Shown: positions 57,979 to 64,000 of the stretch, one piece after another | Layout: every line of letters starts with the position of its first letter | How positions within the stretch are numbered: the first letter of the stretch is position 1 | Source of the DNA: Siderastrea siderea | Taxonomy: Eukaryota; Cnidaria; Anthozoa; Scleractinia; Rhizangiidae | Direction of reading: 5' to 3' | Length of the DNA stretch: 64,000 bases | NCBI GenBank assembly: GCA_964030785.1 | Contig: OZ034970.1 | Coordinates: 38,057,901 to 38,121,900, forward strand | The notes under the pieces: model-generated | What the model saw: the letters and a program-made list of their open reading frames with translations, nothing else | The model's database searches: none | What the model was told of the DNA's origin: nothing | Made by a program: the position numbers and the translations under genes

Positions 57979-58436
57979 AACCGAAATTCCATAAGAATGT
58001 CCCATTAAGCAATTATGATTTAATAAAATGGTGTAAATATCTGAATATCCCAATTAATGATGTATTGTCAAGAGATGAAAACGTCCCTCACGATCATAGA
58101 CAGGCTCTATTCATTTACAATCTTGAACCATCATATATGAGCGGTAGCCATTGGGTATCCACGTATGTGAAAGATAACGTCGTCAATTACTTTGATTCAT
58201 TTGGTTTGCCTCCCTTCCAAGAAATTGTCAATCATGCGAGAAAAAAGAATTTAACATTGCTTCATCAGAACAATCAAATACAAAATTTACTGACGACAAC
58301 ATGCGGTTACTTCTGTTTGTACTTTTTGAATGAGATGAATAAGGGTAAATCATATTTTGATCTGCTTCAGGTATTTGATATATATGATACGACGAAGAAT
58401 GAGAAATTCTTAGAACAGTATTTCAAAAATATGTAA
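57891..58436 (+). CDS. Adenain-type cysteine protease, -1 frame of the pVI-like gene, element 2
   Basis: Same length (181 codons from the A run) and same catalytic His, Asp and Cys as element 1. There is no ATG between the opening of the frame and 58137, although the region from about 57999 is clearly part of the conserved domain. The TTG at 58065 lies inside this domain and is not a convincing start. Confidence 0.85.
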   Translation, partial: KKSSQKGRRSTIGQELTIQKRPSSKHSIVKPKFHKNVPLSNYDLIKWCKYLNIPINDVLSRDENVPHDHRQALFIYNLEPSYMSGSHWVSTYVKDNVVNYFDSFGLPPFQEIVNHARKKNLTLLHQNNQIQNLLTTTCGYFCLYFLNEMNKGKSYFDLLQVFDIYDTTKNEKFLEQYFKNM

Positions 58437-58449
58437 TCAAGTTATATAT

Positions 58450-58851
58450 ATGAAATCTTATTGCGTGAAACAAAAGAAGGTCACAGAATGTGTACCTGGG
58501 AGTGAACGATATGTGAGAGCCAAAAATAACAGACTTATGATGAAATGTATTTGTGGTGAATGTGGTATTACTAAGACGAAATTCGTCAAAAGCCAAAAGG
58601 GAGGTGAAAATTCATTAGGTAAAGCTTTCGAGGCAGCCAAAATAGCCGAACAAATAACTCGCAAAGTAATTCCATCAACCAACCATGTATTTGACAGATA
58701 TTGGTCTGGTGATATATTGAAAGGTGCTTTCACAGGACAAACTGGTATAACAAGCAAGAAATTCTGGACTAAACCAAAGAAGGGTACTGTCATGCGTTTG
58801 GTGAAAAATCCAAAAACTGGTAAATATGAGAACGTATATATTGAACCTTAA
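58450..58851 (+). CDS. Cys-rich protein 1 with basic C-terminal domain, element 2
   Basis: 133 residues; same Cys-rich module and conserved C-terminal region as the element 1 protein at 41909-42310. Start preceded by TTATATAT. Confidence 0.65.
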   Translation: MKSYCVKQKKVTECVPGSERYVRAKNNRLMMKCICGECGITKTKFVKSQKGGENSLGKAFEAAKIAEQITRKVIPSTNHVFDRYWSGDILKGAFTGQTGITSKKFWTKPKKGTVMRLVKNPKTGKYENVYIEP

Positions 58852-58872
58852 TCTAATCTAATCATATTATAT

Positions 58873-59061
58873 ATGAGATCATATTGCGTGAAACAGAAAA
58901 AGGTAACAGAATGTGTACCTGGGAGTGAACGATATGAAAAGGCTAAAAATGGGAGGCTTATGCTTAAATGTAAATGCTCTCAATGTGGAATCACCAAAAC
59001 TAAATTTGTGAAACAAAACCAGGGAAACGGGTCAGCCCGTCGAAAGGGGCGGGCTTACTAG
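58873..59061 (+). CDS. Cys-rich small protein 2 (upstream half of PLA2 fusion), element 2
   Basis: 62 residues. Cys-rich module followed by ARRKGRAY. Contains the in-phase G GGA AAC at 59022-59028 and ends just after the GC stem. Start preceded by AATCTAATCATATTATAT. Confidence 0.75.
   Translation: MRSYCVKQKKVTECVPGSERYEKAKNGRLMLKCKCSQCGITKTKFVKQNQGNGSARRKGRAY
59022..59055 (+). promoter_or_regulatory. Candidate -1 frameshift signal (G GGA AAC + stem), element 2
   Basis: Heptamer GGGAAAC (59022-59028), five-base spacer, stem AGCCCG/CGGGCT (59034-59039, 59050-59055). The region from heptamer to stop is almost invariant between elements, while codons just upstream differ. Confidence 0.7.
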
Positions 59062-59726
59062 ATACAGTAGCATCGACTGGTACTGATTTATTGATTCACC
59101 ACGGTATTCCTTGGCTGGGAAAAAAGGCTGTTGAAATGGGGAGATATTATGGATCAGAAGCCTTGAGAAACCCAAAACTGCAGAAAAAGGCTATCGATTA
59201 TGCTCTGGATAAGTTGAATCCAATGATTCAAAATGTCGGAAGTCAAGCTCTTGATCAATTATCTACTAAAATCAGACCAAATAGAAAGTATAAAACCGAC
59301 AGAAAGGATCTTGATGGCGCTGGTGTTGATATACATAAACTGATTGGTAAATTACCAAGACCAAAAGCTGGATTCACTCCAGGTAAGTATAAATATTTAG
59401 GTCCGTATAATCCGCTGGAAGAGCAGCTTCAGTACGATAAAAATACTGGCAAGGTAACCAAATGGAATGTAAAACCTCTCAACAAGGTCGATGAAATAGC
59501 AGCTCATCATGATATTTGTTATGACATGGGGAAAAACAAGGTTGAATGTGACAAACAAATGGTCAAGTCATTGGATGAAATACCTTATGGACAGATGCCA
59601 AAATGGGGGCAAACAGCACGATTTCTAATCAACACAAAGCAGAAACTAGGTCTTGGTGTAACAAAACAAAGGAAGACAAAAAACGGGAAAGGCCGTCGAG
59701 TGAAGAAAACTGGCAAGAAAAATTAG
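59025..59726 (+). CDS. Parvovirus-type phospholipase A2 protein, reached by -1 frameshift, element 2
   Basis: Calcium loop YKYLGPYNPL and catalytic HHDICYD present. No ATG before MGRYYGSEAL; the frame opens at 59004 after a stop. The C-terminus runs six codons past the element 1 stop because a small deletion/substitution removed the ATGA overlap, so it ends TGKKN inside the integrase frame. Confidence 0.8.
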   Translation, partial: KRVSPSKGAGLLDTVASTGTDLLIHHGIPWLGKKAVEMGRYYGSEALRNPKLQKKAIDYALDKLNPMIQNVGSQALDQLSTKIRPNRKYKTDRKDLDGAGVDIHKLIGKLPRPKAGFTPGKYKYLGPYNPLEEQLQYDKNTGKVTKWNVKPLNKVDEIAAHHDICYDMGKNKVECDKQMVKSLDEIPYGQMPKWGQTARFLINTKQKLGLGVTKQRKTKNGKGRRVKKTGKKN

Positions 59727-60643
59727 CTGATGAATTACATAAACCGATAAAGCGTAACTTCACCCGGCGGCGGGTAATTGTAAACCATATTGACGAGACA
59801 TGGTGTTCAGATATCGTTGAGATGCAAAAATTCAGTCGATGGAACGCTGGCTACAGATATCTTCTTATGGTTTTAGATGTATTCTCTAAATACGGTTGGA
59901 TCGTCCCATTAAAAGATAAAAAGGGTGAAACCGTTATGAATGCTTTCAAAACAATATTCAAAGAGGGGCGTAAACCACAATATCTTTGGACAGACAAAGG
60001 CAAAGAGTATTACAACAAACATGTTAAGGAACTACTTGATAAGAATAAAATAACATTGTACTCAACCGAAAATGAGGAAAAGTCGTCCGTTTGTGAAAGA
60101 TGGAACAGAACAATCAAAACCAAAATGTGGAAACAGTTTACTGTTCAAGGTAATACACAGTATCTTGACATGTTACCTAAATTAGTGAAACAGTATAACA
60201 ATACCAGACATTCCAGCATAAAGATGACACCTGCAGAAGCAAGCAAAAAGAAGAATGAAGGAACTGTCTACTTTAATCTGTATGGTGATATGGAAACATC
60301 AAGACAAAAACCAAAGTTCAAAGTTGGTGATAAGGTTAGGATAAGCAAGTACAAACGGAATGTGTTTGATAAAGGATATACCCCAAATTGGTCTGAGGAA
60401 ATTTTCACAGTTAATGAAATACAACATACAAATCCAATCACATACAAACTAAAGGATCTCAGAGATGAAGACATTCAAGGGAGTTTCTATGAACCTGAAT
60501 TATTAAAAGCAAAACAAGAGGTATTCAGAATTGATAAAGTCATTCGGAGAGATTATAAAAAGAAGCAAGCTTTGGTGAAGTGGAAGGGGTATAGTGATGA
60601 ATTTAACAGTTGGATACCGTTCAAGGACTTGAAGGATATATAA
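59603..60643 (+). CDS. int: Retroviral-type integrase with chromodomain, element 2
   Basis: The catalytic triad (CSDIVEM, WTDKGKEYYN, CERWN) and C-terminal chromodomain are intact. The ATG used in element 1 is missing: the corresponding bases read AAACTGG instead of ATGAGCTGG. The next in-frame upstream ATG (59603) would add about 35 residues coded opposite the PLA2 tail, which look like out-of-frame translation. Either initiation moved upstream or this copy makes integrase poorly. Confidence 0.88.
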   Translation: MGANSTISNQHKAETRSWCNKTKEDKKRERPSSEENWQEKLADELHKPIKRNFTRRRVIVNHIDETWCSDIVEMQKFSRWNAGYRYLLMVLDVFSKYGWIVPLKDKKGETVMNAFKTIFKEGRKPQYLWTDKGKEYYNKHVKELLDKNKITLYSTENEEKSSVCERWNRTIKTKMWKQFTVQGNTQYLDMLPKLVKQYNNTRHSSIKMTPAEASKKKNEGTVYFNLYGDMETSRQKPKFKVGDKVRISKYKRNVFDKGYTPNWSEEIFTVNEIQHTNPITYKLKDLRDEDIQGSFYEPELLKAKQEVFRIDKVIRRDYKKKQALVKWKGYSDEFNSWIPFKDLKDI

Positions 60644-60776
60644 AATGGTTTAAAGAGAATTATCTAATATATATTATATCAATCGATACAGTATATACTG
60701 TCTTTTGCTTTTGGTAGCCAAAAATATAATTGTTTCTGGCGATCTTATTTAAACATAAAATAATATAGTATATAAT
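60644..60776. promoter_or_regulatory. Conserved intergenic palindromes between integrase and BRO-N genes, element 2
   Basis: Holds ACAGTATATACTGT (60688-60701), TTGGTAGCCAA near 60711-60721, and a copy of the start-proximal motif AGAATTATCTAATATATATT that here is not followed by a gene start. Confidence 0.55.
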
Positions 60777-61586
60777 ATGGAAAATTTCATTTATGAAGGA
60801 AAAAAACTGAATATTATCAAAAAGGATGATGATATTTGGTTTCGTGCTAAGATTGTTGCTAACATCTTAAAGTATACAAATACTCGTAAAGCTATTCGTG
60901 ATCATGTTGATTTGGAAGATAAAATTACATTAAACGACCTCAAATCTTGGGGGAACGAATCGTTCCCCCTAAAAAATAACCATGTGATTTATATAAATGA
61001 ATCCGGACTGTATAGCCTCATTTTGAGATCTGATATGGATAAAGCAAAGGAATTCAAACGATGGGTCACAAAAGATGTTTTACCATCAATCAGAAAAAAT
61101 GGACGGTATGAATATAACCACAAACCCTTTAAAATGTTAACTTTTAATATACAGTCAGAGTATGACTTACATAAAAAAGTGGTTAACTTTATAAGAAACA
61201 ATTATCCAAAAGCACTTTTAAATGCAACATTAGGTGAAAACCAAATAAATAGTAATATGAGATTAAGATCTTATAATATGGGTTATCAAAAAGGATCTCC
61301 TGATCTAATCATACAGAATTTACATATGAGGTATTCAGGTTTCGCGATTGAATTTAAATCTCCATCTGGAAATGGAAAATTATCAGATGAACAACAAATA
61401 ATGTTACAAGAATATGGAAATAACAATTTCAAAGTGTTGGTTAGTAATGATTATGATGAGATTATAAAAGAAATTATCCATTATTTTGATGGAGTTAGGA
61501 TAAAATGCAATCATTGTTCCAGAAAATTCAAGTCAACAGAAACATTAAAGAATCATTCGAATTACATACATATAAAGAGAAAATAA
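60777..61586 (+). CDS. BRO-N + VRR-NUC nuclease + C2H2 finger protein, element 2
   Basis: 269 residues. Same three modules as in element 1 (FRAKIVANILKY; GYQKGSPDLII ... FAIEFKSPSG; CNHCSRKF). It is 19 residues shorter because element 1 has an extra palindromic insert segment. Much more diverged from its homologue than the capsid genes are. One palindrome (60949-60969) is in frame here. Confidence 0.82.
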   Translation: MENFIYEGKKLNIIKKDDDIWFRAKIVANILKYTNTRKAIRDHVDLEDKITLNDLKSWGNESFPLKNNHVIYINESGLYSLILRSDMDKAKEFKRWVTKDVLPSIRKNGRYEYNHKPFKMLTFNIQSEYDLHKKVVNFIRNNYPKALLNATLGENQINSNMRLRSYNMGYQKGSPDLIIQNLHMRYSGFAIEFKSPSGNGKLSDEQQIMLQEYGNNNFKVLVSNDYDEIIKEIIHYFDGVRIKCNHCSRKFKSTETLKNHSNYIHIKRK

Positions 61587-61602
61587 TATATATAGATTAT
61601 AT

Positions 61603-61848
61603 ATGGAGAATCAGAATGTTAAGAGAGGTCGAGGTAGACCTAAAGTATTCACCGATGAGGAAAGAAAAAACCACAAAACAACGTACATGCTAAATAAAGA
61701 GTGGTATTGTGATATATGTAAGACGGGACGTAACTACACGCTAGCTGGAAAATCCTGTCATTTGAAAACAAAAAAGCACATTAAAAATGTCCATGAAATC
61801 AATATTAAAGAGGTAAGGAATGAAATAACACGGATACTAAATCCATGA
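61603..61848 (+). CDS. AT-hook / zinc-finger small protein, element 2
   Basis: 81 residues. RGRGRPK hook, then WYCDICKTG...CHLKTKKH finger; C-terminus differs from element 1. Start preceded by TATATAGATTATATATGG. Confidence 0.72.
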   Translation: MENQNVKRGRGRPKVFTDEERKNHKTTYMLNKEWYCDICKTGRNYTLAGKSCHLKTKKHIKNVHEINIKEVRNEITRILNP

Positions 61849-61966
61849 TAATCTTTTTTCATATAGTTCAAGGGATCCTATGTTTTGGATCATTTGAATT
61901 ATTGGCAATATTTAAACGGACTAATTGAAAACACTTAAAAGAATATCTATAGTATATATATATAGA

Positions 61967-64000
61967 ATGGAAAAATATAATCATATAAATATGAACAAAG
62001 CTAGTTTGAAGAAACTCAGCAAATCACAGCTTATCAAATTGCTTCTGAATCAAAAGAAAAGGAAGCCTGAAATCATCATAGCAGATGATACCAAACCAGT
62101 TTCAACACAAAGGACTTATAAACCAAGACCACCTGTACCAACACCTCGCAAGAGTGTCAAACAGATGGCTAAAGAATATGAAGAAAACATCATTCTTCCA
62201 CCTCCAGAATTCAGGGATAATTATAAACCAGTTCCAGCACCAAGAACTAAACAACATGCAGTTAAAAAACCGGTTCCAACACCAAGAACCAAAATAGAAC
62301 AAACAGACAAAGCCTTAAAAGGTTACACTAAGTCTTATGAAATCAGCATCAAAAACAATAAAGACCCCTTAACCCAAATGCAAAACACAAGAAAGGCTAT
62401 AGAACATCGTGTAATAACTTTGTTGAATGAAATGAAAGGCTTGAAATACGTTGAAACATTGAAAGTCACATTTAGCAAAATTTCTGATGGTGAAATAGTT
62501 GAAAAGTCAGCATATTTCAATAGTAAACCTCAAACAATTATTAACCATACAGAAATCAATGAAGCATTACAAATGTCTAAACAAAATATCTTAAACCAGA
62601 TCTCCCAGTGGATATCAGAAGGTTCAGGATGGACAGTCCAATCTGTTGATAGCCATTACCTCAACATTGTCAAATACAAGCCCATGAAAGGATCCTCATA
62701 TATCCAACTGCCTTCTGAACTGCGAAATAGTGCTAAGGGACTAATTAACATGAAAAATGAAGATAATGAATGTTTCAGATGGTGTCATATCCGGCACTTA
62801 AACCCACAAGAGAAATATCCTCAAAGAATAAAAAAGACAGACAAACAATACGTTGAAAAGTTAGATTATTCAAACATTGATTTTCCAGTAAGTGTCAAAC
62901 ATTATAACAAAATTGAGAAGCAAAACAGTATCAATATAAGCGTATTCGGATACGAAAACAAAGAGCCATATCCCATCTATGTTTCCAAAGAAAAGTATGA
63001 AGATCATATGGAACTACTTCTGGTAACTAAAAATGAAAACATGCATTATGTTCTGATAAAGGATTTCAACAAATTCATGTATAACCAAACAAAACACGAA
63101 CATAGGAAACACTTTTGTATGCACTGCCTGCAATGTTTCAGTTCCGACAGGGTATTAAATAATCATAAAGACAATTGCATTCAAGTGAACGGTACTCAAG
63201 CAATAAAAATGCCTGACAAAGACAATAACATACTGAAATTCAACAACTTCCATAAACAGCAACCTGTGCCATTTGTCATTTATGCTGATTTTGAGGCTAT
63301 AACAGAGAAGATTCATGGATGTCAACAAGACGGTAATAAATCATACACCGAAGCTTACCAAAGGCATACAGACTGTGGATATGGTTATAAAGTGGTTTGT
63401 TGTTATGACGACAAATATACAAAACCAATACAAATATATAGGGGTGAAAAGGCTGTTTATAAATTCATGGAAAATATTTTAGAAGAAGTTAAATACTGCA
63501 AAAAAGTAATGAAAAAACATTTCAATAAACCATTGAGAATGACAAAAGAGAATGAACAGGAATTTGAAAAAGCAAAAGAATGTCATATATGCGATAAAAA
63601 ATACACTGAGAAAGACCTTCGAGTCAGAGATCATTGTCATATTACTGGTCAATACAGAGGCTCAGCTCACCAAGAATGTAATCTGAAACTCAGAATAAAT
63701 CCAAAAGAAATAAAAATTCCTGTTATATTCCATAATTTGAGAGGTTATGACAGTCATTTCATTATGCAAGAAATTGGAGCTATTGTTAAGAATAATACAT
63801 ACACCAAAAACGAAAAAGAGATTAAAATGGACATAAATGCAATTCCAAACAATATGGAGAAGTGTATGGCTTTTATGCTTGGTAATCATCTTACCTTCAT
63901 TGATAGTTTCCAATTCATGAGCTCTAGTTTGGAAAACCTCGTTAAGAATATGACGAAATGTGGGAAATGTGATACGTGTAACCCCGGTAAGTGTATAAAA
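61967..64000 (+). CDS. polB: Protein-primed type DNA polymerase B, element 2 (partial)
   Basis: ATG 61967, open to the window end (678 codons seen). Colinear with element 1: Pro-rich PVPTPR region, C2H2-like finger, Exo I YADFEAI, the DHCHITGQYRG insert, and Exo II HNLRGYDSHF. The last residues differ sharply: after SSSLENLVKN element 2 has a Cys cluster KCGKCDTCNPGKC (C-x2-C-x2-C-x4-C) where element 1 continues directly into the palm region. Polymerase motifs A-C lie beyond the window. Confidence 0.92.
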   Translation, partial: MEKYNHINMNKASLKKLSKSQLIKLLLNQKKRKPEIIIADDTKPVSTQRTYKPRPPVPTPRKSVKQMAKEYEENIILPPPEFRDNYKPVPAPRTKQHAVKKPVPTPRTKIEQTDKALKGYTKSYEISIKNNKDPLTQMQNTRKAIEHRVITLLNEMKGLKYVETLKVTFSKISDGEIVEKSAYFNSKPQTIINHTEINEALQMSKQNILNQISQWISEGSGWTVQSVDSHYLNIVKYKPMKGSSYIQLPSELRNSAKGLINMKNEDNECFRWCHIRHLNPQEKYPQRIKKTDKQYVEKLDYSNIDFPVSVKHYNKIEKQNSINISVFGYENKEPYPIYVSKEKYEDHMELLLVTKNENMHYVLIKDFNKFMYNQTKHEHRKHFCMHCLQCFSSDRVLNNHKDNCIQVNGTQAIKMPDKDNNILKFNNFHKQQPVPFVIYADFEAITEKIHGCQQDGNKSYTEAYQRHTDCGYGYKVVCCYDDKYTKPIQIYRGEKAVYKFMENILEEVKYCKKVMKKHFNKPLRMTKENEQEFEKAKECHICDKKYTEKDLRVRDHCHITGQYRGSAHQECNLKLRINPKEIKIPVIFHNLRGYDSHFIMQEIGAIVKNNTYTKNEKEIKMDINAIPNNMEKCMAFMLGNHLTFIDSFQFMSSSLENLVKNMTKCGKCDTCNPGKCIK

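Larger units (their letters stand above)
48867..64000 (+). mobile_element. Element 2: endogenous adintovirus/Polinton, nested in element 1
   Basis: Begins with AGTAGTTATAGAGTTGG at 48867, directly after GAAAAA (48861-48866), the expected 6-bp target duplication. Gene order is that of element 1 but inverted relative to the window, and it extends past the window end inside polB. It retains the genes missing from element 1: VLTF3/TFIIB-like, SLATT-like and full-length fibre. All complete frames are open. Confidence 0.9.

Noticed and set aside
58065..58436. TTG at 58065 as protease start
   Set aside because: It lies inside the conserved domain, and in an animal nucleus TTG starts are improbable; element 1 has CTG in the same place and also lacks an ATG.
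34391..64000. A single palindromic head-to-head dimer of one virus genome
   Set aside because: The two halves differ in termini, BRO-N gene, polB and integrase start, and element 1 ends in the middle of a gene at a classical element tip, which fits nested insertion better.

Overview
The window is animal nuclear DNA, most likely from an anthozoan cnidarian (coral or sea anemone). It has an intron-rich gene with GT..AG junctions, many MITE-like elements, a tRNA-derived SINE, and two large virus-like mobile elements of the Polinton/adintovirus type known from cnidarian genomes. The taxon is inferred from this character and cannot be proven without a search. Some long reading frames (33365, 41672, 58065, 59091, 23284, 25094) only begin at GTG or TTG, so their starts were reconsidered for a eukaryotic context.  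REGION 1 (1-24455): a purple acid phosphatase gene of the ACP7 type on the + strand, reconstructed here as 13 exons coding for 441 residues. Its first exon (signal anchor plus start of the mature domain) exists in four copies, at 287, 2150, 5961 and 11292, inside diverged tandem duplications. The introns hold MITEs, a SINE, a GATC-repeat transposon with a 6-bp target duplication, and a Mutator-like element (22494-23637) carrying a decayed RecQ helicase fragment.  REGION 2 (24600-33391): a two-finger C2H2 exon on the minus strand, then about 8 kb with no recognisable gene. This stretch contains a large inverted repeat with ~0.6-kb arms (29198-30850) and several hairpins.  REGION 3 (33392-34390): an intronless AlkB-like 2OG-Fe(II) oxygenase gene whose 3' end is cut by the first virus-like element.  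REGION 4 (34391-64000): two related endogenous adintovirus/Polinton elements in opposite orientation. Element 1 starts at 34391 (polB side) and is interrupted at 48866 inside its fibre-like gene by element 2, which starts at 48867 and runs out of the window inside its polB. The shared gene set is protein-primed type PolB, a small AT-hook/zinc protein, a BRO-N/VRR-NUC/C2H2 protein, chromodomain integrase, parvovirus-type PLA2, two paralogous Cys-rich small proteins, adenain-type protease, pVI-like protein, hexon-like major capsid, a small basic protein, penton-like capsid, a PPxY protein, packaging ATPase and a fibre-like protein with collar repeats. Element 2 also shows a VLTF3/TFIIB-like zinc protein and a SLATT-like membrane protein. 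The genes fall into two transcription units diverging from a short shared promoter between the ATPase and PPxY genes.  The most interesting signals are: (a) two candidate -1 ribosomal frameshift sites conserved in both elements, G GGA AAC plus a stem joining a Cys-rich module to PLA2, and an A9 run joining the pVI-like frame to the protease, each explaining a downstream domain that has no AUG; (b) terminal inverted repeats with a hairpin tip, 13-bp iterons, perfect kappaB + AP-1 sites, and a perfect 16-bp palindrome (with a compensated change between copies) abutting a perfect CRE; (c) a three-way, AAV-ITR-shaped foldback found only in the element 2 terminus; (d) the nested insertion itself, which makes exact predictions for sequence beyond the window.
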